The translations under genes and the position numbers were made by a program. A stretch of DNA of 64,000 nt, taken from positions 53,010,501-53,074,500 of the forward strand of contig NC_073637.1 in the NCBI RefSeq assembly GCF_029407905.1. Reading direction: 5' to 3'. Below, piece by piece: positions 1 to 12,435 of this stretch. The notes below the pieces were generated by a model that saw only the letters and a program-made list of their open reading frames with translations, was not told the origin of the DNA and ran no database searches. The first letter of the stretch is position 1; each line of letters opens with the position of its first letter. The stretch comes from Bubalus kerabau (Eukaryota; Chordata; Mammalia; Artiodactyla; Bovidae).

Positions 1-1600
1 ATACTTTTCTTAGCTTGAACAATGAATGAAATGTCCTTTAATATGCTGCATTGAACCCTATAGTCTTGTATCCTAGCTATGATAATGCTCTGTTGTAACT
101 ATCTGGATTTTGTTTCATTTTGTTTCTATTCCACAATCTCTGAAGACAAAAATTTTGCCCAACTTTGTATATCTGTTAGTCTTTCAGGTAATAGTGCAGA
201 GTCCAAAACAGAGAAGTCATGCAGTAAATCTTTATTAAGTGAATAAATAAATAACTCTATTAATCAGTTAGAGGTTCAGTATCAGACTAACAAATAACAG
301 ACAACTGAACTAACTTGACAGTCAGTAAATTAAGTTTCCAAGGGTAAACAATTACTGAAAATATTAGTTAATGGTATTAAAAAAAATAAGAGATTAAGCC
401 TTAGAGTATTTAATTTCCAATAACATTTTCTTGTGCTGGTGTGGTTCTGCATATGGCAAGACCCCTGGCACCACATCCAAATACTGAAACTCCCCCTAGT
501 GGGCTTGGTGAAGCACCCTGCACTTTGCAAACTGTGTCCTTTGGCTTCCTTTGGACATCTGAAAACTGTTATCTTGCCGTTTATGCAACCGTGAATGATA
601 TGGAAAGCTCACCTAGGCTTTTGAGTATAAAATGTAAAACTTAATCTGGTATTTCATCCACGCAAAATATTTAAAATTAACTTACATTGATTACTGTCAA
701 ATGATCATAAAATTAAAGTTCCTTACACATGTTTTACTTTATTCTGTTAAACTCATTATATGAATAGACATTGTCCTTAAAAAGTACCTCAATTTCTTCC
801 AGAATTAGCATTTTTGTTTGTTCTTATTTAGTGCCACAAAATCTAAACTACATTATCTCTTGATTTGGTATGGTGAGTTTCATTTTTATCTAGTTAGTAT
901 AAATTAATTTGTCTTTTCAATATACATTGGTTTGAAAATAAAGTATCATAATAAAGTACATACATTGAAATAAAGTATCATAATTTAGCTAACAGCAAAT
1001 GTTTGCATTTTTTTGTTTCTAATACTGCCTAATGTGGTTAGGATTATAGAAGGGCATATGTTTATTTATAGTGAGATGACTGATTTAGAAATATAAACAA
1101 TAACACATAAAACACTCATGGATTCAACTACATATAACTAATGGTGTTATGGGGACAAAAATGTAAGTACTGAGTTCTTTGTAAAGCAAATGCAATTAAT
1201 GTAAATTTTATAAAAAGATTAACTTATTTCTTGTAAGATATAACCAGATGTATGCACTTAAGGCAAAGTTAAACAGCAGAAGATGTATTATTTAACAAAG
1301 CAAATTCCAGTGTCATTGAAGAAATACTGGCTAAAAGTTCACAATCTGATTTAATCCAAGTTGTGGGTTATTTACTCTTTTGGATCAGGTTCTCCCAGGA
1401 CAGACTCTGAGGCAAGCATTTGTCTCCATATCCTAAAATGTCCATTAACAAAGAACATGGATTCAGGAACCAAATGATTTATAATGGGAGTGTTCCCACT
1501 GGAAACCAGAAAAGGACGTGGAAAAGCAGGACAGGAAAGCAAGGTCTGTTTAGGGTGAGATAAGTGAGGCACTATACTCAGGAGCAAAATATAAGGGGGT
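1..1600. other. AT-rich upstream flank, no gene seen
   Basis: Low-GC unique-looking DNA. The short open frames at 330-644 and 1372-1605 lack any recognisable domain, splice context or codon signal, so I call no gene. No ruminant SINE or BovB was recognised here. Confidence 0.6.
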
Positions 1601-2402
1601 AACATGGATGGACCTGGAGACTCATACTGAGTGAAGTAAGTCAGACAGAGAAAGAAAACTGTCTTAGGATATTTGACATATACACACCACTACTAGAGAG
1701 TATTAAAAAGCAGAGACAGACATCACTTTGCCAACAAAGATCCGTACAGTCAAAGCTATGGTTTTTCCAGTAGTCATGTACAGATGTGAGAGTTGGACCA
1801 TAAAGAAGGCTGAGGGCCAAAGAATTGAAGCTTTTGAACTGTGGTGCTAGAGTCCAAGAGTCCCTTAGGCTGCAAGGAGAGCAAACAACTCCTAAAGAAA
1901 ATCAACCCTGAATATTCATTGGAGGGACTGATGCTGAAGATGAAGCTCCAATATTTTGGCAGCCTGATGCAAAGTGCCAACTCATTGGAAAATATCCTGA
2001 TTCTGGGAAAGATTGAGAGCAGGAGGAGAAGGGGATGACAGAGGATGAGATGGTTGGATAACATCACCAACTCAATGGGCGTGAATTTGAGCAAATTCTG
2101 GGAGATGTGAAGGACAGGGAAACCTGGCCTGCTGCAGTCCATGGGGTTCCAAAGAGTCAAAAATGACTTACCAACTAAACAACAACAATGTATAAAATAG
2201 ATAACTAATTAGAAGCTACTGTATAGCACAGGGAACTCCACTCAATATTCTGTAATGCCCTATATGGGAAAAGAATCTTAAAAAAAAAAAAAAAAAAAAG
2301 AGAGGTTATAGTATACCGTATACAGTATAACTGGTTCACTTTGTTGTACACCTAAAACTAACACACCATTGTAAATCAACTATACTCCAATAAAATTTCT
2401 TT
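1601..2402 (+). mobile_element. L1 3' UTR fragment, split by a BovB insertion
   Basis: The stretch 1601-1692 carries the L1 3' UTR phrase atggatggacctggagactc followed by agtgaagtaagtcagacaga. After an interruption, 2189-2402 resumes with tataaaatagataactaatt and ends in the usual tail, cctaaaactaacacaccatt then a tract around caataaaattt. The two halves lie in the right order and orientation, so this was one L1 3' end. An internal part before the break appears deleted. A poly-A run lies at 2279-2299. Confidence 0.8.
1693..2188 (+). mobile_element. BovB LINE 3' end nested in L1
   Basis: This stretch corresponds to the C-terminal pol region and 3' tail of BovB. It contains the segment reading ttgccaacaaagatccgtac, the block around 1841-2038 matching the conserved C-terminal tail, and the end actaaacaacaacaa. 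Several stops show it is old. It interrupts the L1 3' UTR, so it inserted after that L1. Confidence 0.85.
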
Positions 2403-2860
2403 TACAGTCATGCAATATTATATATAAATCAAAATTGATACAAAAATGCATGATGAAAAATATGTCCATTTTTTAAACAAAGGCACACTGCTATGCTGCT
2501 CTCTGTTTTATCAACCTCAGCTATTGGCACAACAGGAAGGGACAATATCAATGAGCCCCAAGGTCCCAGCTCTCCTGCCAAGTAAGTTTGTGACAATAGC
2601 ATGCAGAGATTGACAAACACAGGACTTCATAATGTCATTTTTAAATCATAAAACTTGTAGTAACTAATTCCACTTGGTTTGAAATATGGGAGATTATTTT
2701 GGTAAGTATACATATGGGTACACATTTTTCCTTTTGCCACCAACTCCAATATGGATCAGCATGATACAAGGAGCAGAGAAAATAAGCTAAGCAATGTGTG
2801 ACTTTAGGTGATAGTTCAAACCCACTTAATCCCTTGAGAAAAACTGGAATATAAAGTACA

Positions 2861-3022
2861 GTTGGCCCTCAGCATCCACATGTACACCATTCATGAAATC
2901 AATCAATCACCATAGAACTTGACCCTGTGAATACAGAGAGTTCAGCTGCACTATAGGTACTTGAGCAGCCTCAGAATCTGCTGTCTGTGGAGGAATCCTG
3001 GAACCAACACCTCGTGGATACT
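2861..3022 (+). mobile_element. Tigger-like DNA transposon remnant
   Basis: The left end, acagttggccctcagcatcc, and the right part, cctggaaccaacacctcgtg, match the terminal regions of the mammalian Tigger (Tc1/mariner) non-autonomous elements, with the middle shortened. The match is by memory of the consensus and is diverged. Confidence 0.55.
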
Positions 3023-3796
3023 TATTGATGGCCATACAAATTACAGCTTGTCTATTCTGAGACAAAGGGTCTGGAAATTTTATTCCTCCATACCAGGAAA
3101 GCATCTTCAATAAGGCACCTCCAGGAGAAGGTGCTTTTTTGCAAAGATGCCCAAGGACATTCCTCTCAAGAAAGGTGCAGGTGCAAACCTGAACAGTAAG
3201 CCTCACAGACATCGTGAAGAAAAAGGATCTGACCAGGGCAACAATTTCGTTTATCTTAGTTGCCTGCTAAATTTATTTTGTGACTGTCCACAAGAAATTC
3301 ATATTCCTTCAAAATAATATCCATCTTGAATACCTCACAGATCTGGTATAAATAACAAATGTAAAGTAGTAAATTAACCTACCATTCTGAAATTTGGTCC
3401 ATTAATAGAGAACACAGACATAGGTATCAGCAAGCGAGCCTAAAAGAAGTCTGAGTAATGATATAATATTACAAATTACACACATTGAAACTCACACACT
3501 ATTCACAGTAGTGGATCTCATTTTCTCTCTGGGACCCTATTTCTTATTATATTGAAATAATATCACAGAATTTAGTTGTGTGGTTTCCAAGCTCCTACAT
3601 AATAAAGACGTAAATGAAAAAGAAGGTAGGAGACTGCCACAGATAGATCTGCAAACAGAGAGTTTAAAGAGACAGAAATGAGACATGACCATCTGCCAAA
3701 AAAGTGTCAGTTATAAAGATGATAAAAATCATATAAATGACCCCAAGTAGCAAATCAATTTGTATTCATTAATATAACTATACTCACACAAATACA
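3023..3796. other. Unique-looking flank
   Basis: No gene, RNA or recognisable recent repeat. The frame at 2907-3212 partly overlaps the transposon remnant and has no recognisable domain. Confidence 0.5.
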
Positions 3797-3797
3797 T

Positions 3798-4012
3798 GGG
3801 ACTCGCCAGGAGGCTCAGTGGGTAAAGAATTCACCTGAAATGCAGGAGATGCAGGAGACACCAGTTTGATCCCTGAGTCAGGAAGATCCCCCGGAGGAGG
3901 GAATGGCAACTGACTCCAATATTCTTGCCTTGAGAATCCCATGGAGAGAGGAGCCTGTCAAGCCACAGTCCATAGGGTTTCAAAGAATCGGACATGACTG
4001 AGCATGCATGCA
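3798..4012 (+). mobile_element. Bov-tA SINE
   Basis: The tRNA-Glu-like head begins near 3798 (aggaggctcagtgggtaaag). The shared Bov-A body follows, and the copy ends in gacatgactgagcatgcatg. It is moderately diverged. Confidence 0.85.
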
Positions 4013-4087
4013 TAAAAATACAAGTGTATATGTGTACTCATTATCACTTCATTTCAAAAAAATTTATGAACCTTACAAAAATTGCTA

Positions 4088-4308
4088 TTTTTTGTTTTCT
4101 TTTAATTGGAGGATAACTGCTTTACAATGTTGTGATGGTCTCTGCTGTACATCAATGTGAATGAGTTATATATATATATATATATATCCCCTCCCTCTTG
4201 AGCCTCCCCTCTTCATTCCACTACTCCAATTCCTCACAGAGCATCAGGCTGGGCTCCCTCTGTTATACAGCAGCTTCCTGCTAGTTATCTATTTTATACA
4301 TGATATTG

Positions 4309-4350
<42 letters not shown>
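4088..4350 (-). mobile_element. L1 3' UTR fragment with embedded microsatellites
   Basis: Reverse-strand L1 3' UTR, recognised by ttggaggataactgctttac and by the segment around 4241-4290 (ccctctgttatacagcagct). Two simple repeats have grown inside it: (TA)n at 4167-4187 and (TG)n then (TA)n at 4311-4350. Confidence 0.75.
4311..4350. repeat. (TG)6(TA)14 microsatellite
   Basis: Uninterrupted dinucleotide run, likely polymorphic, lying in the L1 3' UTR. Confidence 0.9.
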
Positions 4351-4355
<5 letters not shown>

Positions 4356-4644
4356 TTCAGTACTCACAGAGAATTCTAAAGAAAGGAAGAAGAATAGAAT
4401 TGTCCAGCTAGAGGGGTAAGAAGTAGTGATGATCAGAGGGTGAGGTTTGTAGAGTCAGAATGGAAGGAATCTGCCCATTCACATCTTCAGGCATTCAGGC
4501 CACCATGCTCTCAGACCACCTGGGCACCTCCCTCATCACCATATCTAGTGGGTAAAAGTTCCTGGGATTAGGAGCTGGAGGGTGACTTTTTTGTGGCAGA
4601 AGCAGAAAGTGTGTGTTGTCTTAGTGGTAGCATGTTCTGGTAAT

Positions 4645-4942
4645 AACCAGTGACTACTACTACTACCAAGTCACTTCTGTCATGTCCGACTCTCTGCGAC
4701 CCCATAGATGGCAGGCTCCCCACAAGGCTCCCCCATCCCTGGGATTCTCCAGGCAAGAACACTGGAGTGGGTTGCCATTTCCTTCTCCAATGCATGAAAG
4801 TGAAAAGTGAAAGGAAGTTGCTCAGTCGTGTCCGACTCTTAGCGACCCCATGGACTGCAGCCTACCAGGCTCCTCCGTCCATGGGATTTTCCAGGCAAGA
4901 GTACTGGAGTGGGGTGCCATTGCCTTCTCCAACCAGTGACTA
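4645..4942 (-). mobile_element. BOV-A2 SINE with 12-bp target duplication
   Basis: Dimeric BOV-A2 in reverse: two Bov-A units (4657-4800 and 4801-4930), each with a caggcaagaa or caggcaagag core. The direct repeat aaccagtgacta flanks it at 4645-4656 and 4931-4942 with no mismatch, marking the insertion precisely. Confidence 0.93.
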
Positions 4943-5365
4943 GGAGACTGTTATTGAATAATGGAGATGATATTGAGGAAAATACTACACACCTTTAGAA
5001 AAAGGAAAACTGCTTCCTTGAGGCAGTTTGTTTTTGGTTTTTTTTTCCCCTTCATCTAGTCAAAATCTCTGGGGAGTACCTAAATGAAGGAAAGTTTTAA
5101 TGCAAGTGAAAAGAGTCTGAACCAAACTCAGAGAATTCAAACATTTGACAATTTCTTTCTATTTTAAACCAGGTAAGTGGGGCTGAAGAATAGAAATTAA
5201 TTCTGGCCAACAGAGGCAAAGTCAGAATTCATTATAGAGATCTTGGTATCTTGGAGTCAGTCACAAAATCGAAAAAGATGAAAAAAGTAAACATAGAGAA
5301 GTGAGAAACCAGAGAAATTGGAAATTCCATGTAGTAGGAAGTAATCTAGAGCAGTATTTTGTTTT

Positions 5366-6644
5366 CACAACTATGCTTCAGTTCAGTTCAGTCACTCACT
5401 CATGTCTGACTCCTTGTGACCCCATGGACCACAGCACACCAGGCCTTCCCTGTATATCACCAACTCCCTGAGTTTACCCAAACTCATGTCCATTGAGTCA
5501 GTGATACCATACAACCATCTCATCCTCTGTCATCCCCTTCTCCTCCTGCCTTCAATCTTTCCAGCATCAGCGTCTTTTCAGATGAGTCAGCTCTTCGCAT
5601 CAGGTAGCCAAAGTATTGGAGTTTCAGCTTTAACATCAGTCCTTCGAATGAACACTCAGGACTGATCTCCTTTAGGATGTACTGGTTTGATCTCCTTGCA
5701 GTCCAAGGGACTCTCAAGAGTCTTCTCCAACAAGTTAGCCTTATCTAACTCAAAGAAACTATGAACCATGCCATGTAGGGCCACCCAAGATGAATGGGTC
5801 ATGGTGGAGAGGTCTGACAGAATGTGGTCCACTGGAGAAGGGAATGGCAAACCACTTCAGTACTCTTGCCGTGAGAACCCCATGAACAGCATGAAAAGGC
5901 AAAAAGATAGGAAACTGAAAGATGAACTCCCCGAGTCAGTAGGTGCCCAATATGCTACTGGAGTTCAGTAGAGAAATAACTCCAGAAAGAATGAAGAGAC
6001 AGTGCCAAAGCAAAAACAACACCCAGTTGTGGATATGACTGGTGATAGAAGCAAGGTCTGATGCTGTAAAGAGCAATATTGCATATGAACCTGGAATGTT
6101 AGGTCCATGAATCAAGGCAAATTGGAAGTGGTCAAACAGGAGATGGCAAGAGTGAACGTCGACATTTTAGGAATCAGCAAACTAAAATGGACTGGAATGG
6201 GTGAATTTAACTCAAATAACCATTATATCTACTACTGTGGACAAGAATCCCTTAGAAGAAATGGAGTAGACATCACAGTCAACAAAAGAGTCTGAAATGC
6301 AGTACTTGGATGCAATCTCAAAAACAACAGAATGATCTCTGTTTCCAAGGCAAACCATTCAATATCACAGTAATCCAAGTCTATGTCCTGACCAGTAATG
6401 CTGAAGAAGCTGAAGTTGAACAGTTCTGTAAAGACCTACAAGACCTTTTAGAACTAACACCCAAAAAAGATGTCCTTTCATTATAAGGGACTAGAATGCA
6501 AAAGTCAGAAGACAAGAAACACCCGGAGTAACAGGCATATTTGGCCTTGGAGTATAGAATGAAGCAGGGCAAAGGCTAATGGAGTTGTGCCAAGAGAACG
6601 CACTGGTCATACCAAACACCCTCTTTCAATAACACAACTATGCT
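5366..6644 (-). mobile_element. BovB LINE with inverted 5' segment (twin priming)
   Basis: 5378-5732 is the BovB 3' end on the minus strand. After a 5-base junction (agtta, 5733-5737) the orientation flips: 5738-6637 is the BovB 5' region on the plus strand, including the endonuclease coding segment with conceptual peptide ILGISKLKWTGMGEF near 6160-6205. The outer edges carry a perfect 12-bp duplication, cacaactatgct, at 5366-5377 and 6633-6644. The right copy overlaps BovB sequence by about five bases. This is the arrangement expected from twin priming during target-primed reverse transcription. The coding part is broken. Confidence 0.85.
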
Positions 6645-8900
6645 AAATCAGTTCAAATAATTTTTCAGTCTTTGGGACACTGTTAAAGATTCAAAGGATC
6701 TGAAATAAATTACAATGAAAAAAGTTAGGTCATGTGCCTATATATGACTAGGGATCTTCAGAAACCTTGACAGACAGCTCTATAAAGACCGAAGACAAGG
6801 AGAGCAAGGTAATAACCAGAAAGGAAATCAAAGTGTGAGAACCAGACAAAAAAAAAAGTTAAGATTATGTAGTACAAACAGAAACACAGAAGTGAAAACA
6901 AACAAAATTTGAAAATATTGTTTAAGTCTCTCAAAAGCTATCAAGTGCACACTGGTTGGACAGGAGTCATATGCAGTCCAGGGCAGAGGAATTTCTGAAT
7001 AATGTCCAATAACATTATATCAGAACCAGGAACAAAATGAGAGTGTGAGATAAGCAAGTCAGAAGGCCCTGAACTGTTATGAGAGCTGAGATGCAATTTG
7101 AATTCAATCTTCTTGTCAACCAAAGCATAAGAAATGGATGTTAGACCTACCTGAAACTTAATATAATAGGGAAAAAAATTGATGTTAATACCTATTTATT
7201 TAAGTCATCAAAACAATTTTTAAAATATAGGAAATATGTGCTATGCTTTGGAGTAGTTTCTATTCAAAATAATTAGTCTCAACAATACATAAATAATAGT
7301 ATTCTCAGATAATTGGAAAATTCCTTGATTCAAAAGGAGTTTATCCCAGAGTTATGAATACCTGATAAAATACTTATGTTATTGATATGATATTTACTAC
7401 ATAATGAAAAGTCATGTCAAAATTGCATACATGATCTATAGAACACTAAAAATTGATAGGGCTATGCAACTACAAAAATATTTAAATTCAATGTTTAGAA
7501 GTAAGTGTGCTTCTAGTATTCTATATTCATTAATTTTCTAATAAATGGATGCATTGAGATATTTCCAAGTGATGTAAATAACCACAGGTTTTGATTGCAA
7601 CTCCTCCTGAAGTAAAAATTGGCTTGCTTTGCAAAGGGAAGATGGAATAAACATTGCAGGTATATTGAATATTCATCTTTGCTATGTATATGAAGACTGT
7701 CAATTTCAGGATTCTTCTACATACAAGTTATATAAATATCACCAAATAGTTGATGCGAAGCTGTTTATTTGAGCAAGAGCTTAACTTATTCATCAACAAG
7801 TTAACAGCATGCTTTTTCCCCCTGCCCTTTCCTGACTCAGCTCTTCCAGGGTCTCTCTGTGTGTTAGCTGATTAGTATGATTTCCAGATATTAGGACATC
7901 ATGTCAAGGATACAATTTTATAATTTGTGTTGAAAATTAGCTTTTATATAAATGACACAAATTAGTTGCAATAGTAGGTATATTTTTCTTGTGTTTAATA
8001 TATCAGCAGTTTTTCCATTCACTGAATAGTCCAAAGTACTCAAAACCTTGCGTGGCTAGACCTAGGTGATATGCCTATTCTCTTTCTTGGGAAAACTGAT
8101 CCATGTGAAATTCAGTGTCCTCTTTTAACCTGTACTATTAAAAAAAAAAACACACATTAAAAATGCAGGGGCCTGCTCCATCTATTTAGATTCAGTGGGA
8201 TGTCAGGTCATTTTGATGAACACTAAAATCTTAAAAATTCACCTGTTTGTGGCAAAGAAAAATGCACTCATTACTTCCAGAGAGAAAACCATTCAACATT
8301 ATCAGAATTTGACTAACACAAAATCATAATCCACCAGAAAACAGTGATACTGTAGTAACATCTTTCTTTAGCATTTTGCAGAATGAGCAGCAAGCATCTC
8401 AAAAAGCCATAAATAGTAGGAAGGTTTTCAACATGAATTCCACATTACCAGAAAACTTACTGTATTTTCCTGCATATTTTTCCTTACATGTACTATCTTC
8501 TTAAATATTTAGAATAGACATACATACAATTGAGTGCCCTGCTCAAGCCTTCCTATTTTTTTTCTTCTGCATTTGAGTAGGCTGCCCTGAGTATAATATG
8601 TCTTACCCACACCAGATCAGACAAATGTCAGACTAAAAGGAAAGCCAATTGCTTGCCTAAGTACAGAGCAGCAAGCAAAAAGAACCAATCAGCAAGAAAG
8701 TTGTCAATACTAAACTAAATTTAGACCCGAGCAGCCCAAGTGGGTGCCAGTGACTGCCCTTATTTCCCTTATTTACAGGTACTAAAAATATTTAACCACA
8801 GAGGGTCAAATTACTTGAGAATAATCTCAAAACAAAATGAGAACAAAGGTATTTTTAATACATGTTCATGTTTATATTACCAGATAAAACTTTCTCACCT
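6645..8900. other. Repeat-poor AT-rich flank
   Basis: No gene, RNA or recognised repeat in this stretch. Open frames are short and without recognisable features. Confidence 0.5.
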
Positions 8901-9458
8901 TCAGCTTCATCATTAGTCCTTCCAATGACTATTTAGGATTGATTTCCTTTAAGATTGACTGCTTCGATCTCCTTGCAGTCCAAGGGACTCTCAAGAGTCT
9001 TCTTCAGCACCACAGTTAAAAAGCATCAATTCTTCAGCAGTCAGCCTTCTTTATGGTCCAAGTTTCACATCCACACATGACTACTGGAAAAACCATAGCT
9101 TTAACTATATGGATCTTTATCAGCAAAGTGATGTCTCTGCTTTTTAATATGCTGTCTAGGTTGGTCATAGCTTTTCTTCCAAGGAGCAAACGTCTTTTAT
9201 TGTCATGGCTGCAATCACCATCCTCATTGATTCTAGAGCCCAAGAAAATAAAGTCCCTCATTGTTTCCACTTTTTCCCCATTTATTTGCCATGAAGTGAT
9301 GGGACTGGATGTCATGATTTTCTTTTTTTGAATATTGAGTTTTAAGCCAGCTTTTTCACTCTCCTCTTTCACCTTCATCAAGAAGCTCTCTTCACCTTCT
9401 GCCATTAGATTGGTCTCATCTGCATATGTGAGTTTAGTGATATTTCTACTTGCAATGA
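8901..9458 (-). mobile_element. BovB LINE internal fragment lacking its 3' tail
   Basis: The reverse strand reads the BovB pol C-terminal region from the segment gcagtcaccatcctcattga outward. The left edge at about 8901 stops before the normal 3' end, with no CTGAA-type tail, and the right edge is near 9458. The minus-strand frame at 9034-9405 is a pol remnant. Missing the 3' tail is unusual for a LINE and implies later deletion or rearrangement. Confidence 0.85.
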
Positions 9459-9621
9459 CTATATATTATGATAAATATTCCAACTGGATTTCCTTTATGT
9501 TCCGAACAGAACATAAAAGGTCATTATGCTCAAAACAAGAGGAATAATAAATTTATTCTGCAAAAGGGAAAAAATAATCACCTGATTTTAGTTTGAAGCC
9601 TATTCTGGAGTTTTCCATGTA
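9459..9621. other. Spacer between two BovB copies
   Basis: Short AT-rich sequence with no feature recognised. Confidence 0.5.
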
Positions 9622-10383
9622 GATCAGATCAGTTGCTCAGTCATGTCCAACTCTTTGCAACCCCATGAATCACAGCACGCCAGGCTTCCCTGTCCATCAC
9701 CAACTCCCGAAGTTCACCCAGACCCACATCCATCGAGTCAGTTATGCCATCCAGCCGTCTCATCTTCTGTCGTCCCCTTCTCCTCTTGCCCCCAATCCCT
9801 CCCAGCATCAGAGTCTTTTCCAATGAGTCAACTCTTCATATGAGGTGGCCAAAGTATTGGAGTTTCAGCTTTAGCATCATTCCTTCCAAAGAAATCCCAG
9901 GGCTGATCTCCTTGAGAATGGACTGGTTGAATCTCCTTGCAGTCCAAGGGACTCTCAAGAGTCTTCTCCAACACCACAGTTCAAAAGCATCAATTCTTCG
10001 GTGCTCAGCTTTCTTCACAGTCCAACTCTTGCATCCATACATGACTACTGGAAAAACCATAGCCTTGACTAGATGGACCTTTGTTGGCAAAGTAATGTCT
10101 CTGCTTTTGAATATGCTATCTAGGTTGGTCATAACTTTCCTTCCAAGGAAGCATCTTTTAATTTCATGGCTGCAGTCACCATCTGTAGTGATTTTGGAGC
10201 CCAGAAAAATAAAGTCAGACACTGTTTCCACTGTTTCCCTATCTATTTCCCACGAAGTGATGGGACTGAATGCCATGATCTTCGTTTTCTGAATGTTGAG
10301 CTTTAAGCCAAGTTTTTCACTCTCCACTTTCACTTTCATCAAGAGGCTTTTTAGTTCCTCTTCACTTTCTGCCATAAGGGTGG
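9622..10383 (-). mobile_element. BovB LINE, 5' truncated, CTGAT-type tail
   Basis: The 3' end is at 9622 with a short tail of the CTGAT type (read here as atcagatcag). The body runs to the pol segment just downstream of the YADD motif near 10376, where it is truncated. The minus-strand frame at 9836-10480 is a pol C-terminal remnant that runs out into flanking DNA. Confidence 0.9.
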
Positions 10384-12435
10384 GAACAAAATTAGGGGAG
10401 AAAATATAAGGAAAAGGGAGTAGCATACATTTAAATATGGTAGAAGTGCATATATTGTTCAAATGATTTGAAGGACACATTGATATATAGACAGCAAGGA
10501 ATTTTATGTAAGAGAGTGTAATAATCTGAATTATGTGTCAGAAAGAGCAGTCTAAGTCCTCAGTAGTGAATACATTGAATGGGCTGGAATTTGAAGTGTT
10601 GAGGGCCTGCACAAAGTCAGTGATAATGAAATTCATGGGAAAACATGGATTTTAGATATTAAGAATACAGAATAAGAAAGAACTGAGGGAAAGAAAGGAA
10701 ACAAGCACAACTTCTAGGTTTCTGATTTTGTCTAGTGGCTAAGAAGTTATGATTCAAAAGTACTAGGGTTTAATTGCAAAATAAGAGAAATTAAAGAAAC
10801 ATGCTACAAAATATGAATATTTTAAATATCACTATCATCACCATTCATAACTTTAAGAAACTGACCTATTTGACTACCTAAAATTGACTTTGGTTTTAAA
10901 TCAATTAACGTCTTAGGCATCAGTAAAGTTAGGTAGATACTTATTGATATTGGTCAACCAGAGTCTACTATGGTTTATTAATCTGAAAACCAGCAATACA
11001 TCCATTAAATAATATTAAGACCCCACAGGTCTCCCTCATCCTCCGTAGATGAATTATGAATAAAACAAAACCAAAAGCTGTTTAAGAGATAACAAGAATT
11101 AAAGAATTTGCAGCAGATGGTACCAGCTGTGCACATTTAATTCCAGCTCAAACAATCTGCCAAATAGTTAGACAGAACTGCTTTTGCATGGGAAATTGGA
11201 GTGTATCAGAGCCAAGAAGGAAATCAGAGAGCAGTATTTCTGGCATTAGTTATCAAACCTTTTATTATAATTAATGTTAGTGGACACAAACCGTCTTTCC
11301 TTTCCCTGCTTTCTTTGGACTCTGTGCATTTCCTCTTCCCTCTCTCACCTTCTTTCTTTCAGAACACATATACAGCTACACACACATACATATTCACACA
11401 TATTTTTCATCAATTAAATAAAACATAACCTCAGATTTACATAGTTGAAGTGTTATAACCTAGACATTCATCAAACATGTATTAAAATGTATAGTTAACT
11501 GTTTGTTTTGGATATTTTAAAGTTACATTGGAAACAAATCCTAACATGTCTCAATACATTTATAAAGACATAAACAGTAAATAACAATGCAAAAATAAAG
11601 TAGTATATATGTCAAAGTATAATCTATATAGACAATACATATATATTTAAAGCCATTGGACAAATACAACATACTTAGAGAAACTAAGACCTGAATTCAG
11701 TGTTGAATTTGGACAAGCAAATAAAAAATGTGTCAAAATTCAAGAGGACAATATCAGCTAAAACTCAGATGCAGAATGCAAATACATTCGAAGTATACAT
11801 TGATTAGAACTGACTCACTAGAAGGAGGAAACTTTCATGAACCAGCTAGACCATGAGATTTAAGACTATCAGTTTATCCTGATAATAATGATAATACCCA
11901 TGAATGCTGTTTCAGAAGGTAAGAGCCATGATAAAATGATCATACCCTGTGCATGACAGAATGAAGCAGAAGTTACAAGCCAATATGAGTAAGTAGTAGG
12001 TCCTTGCAATAGCATATGCATGAGATAATTAGTATGTGAACTTGCATGTTTGCAGTAAACGAAAAGGAACATAGTACAGAATAATATAAAAGAGGCATTT
12101 TCAGATATTAGGGTTTGACTCTACAAGAAACATAAGGAAGAGAGAAGTGAAAAATGAGGCTTTGACTCTGAGTATTTTGGATGAAAACAGCAGTGATTTC
12201 AGAGAAGTTCAATCAGAAGAAGCAAATTCAGGAAAGGAGAAGTATACTGAAGAGGACAAGAGCAACTTTAGCTATATTGTTCCTGAGATGTTAGGGAGAG
12301 AACAAAGTGTAATGGCCTGGGCTCAAGCTGGGGCTTGAGAGTTCTAGATCACACACAAATATTTATGTAAAACTCATTCTAAAAGAGGTGATAGTCATAA
12401 GAATACATCAGTGTTTTGAAATAAAGGAATATTAA
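10384..12435. other. Unique-looking AT-rich flank
   Basis: No gene or recognised repeat. CA/TA-rich patches occur around 11380-11420 and 11600-11650. Confidence 0.5.
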
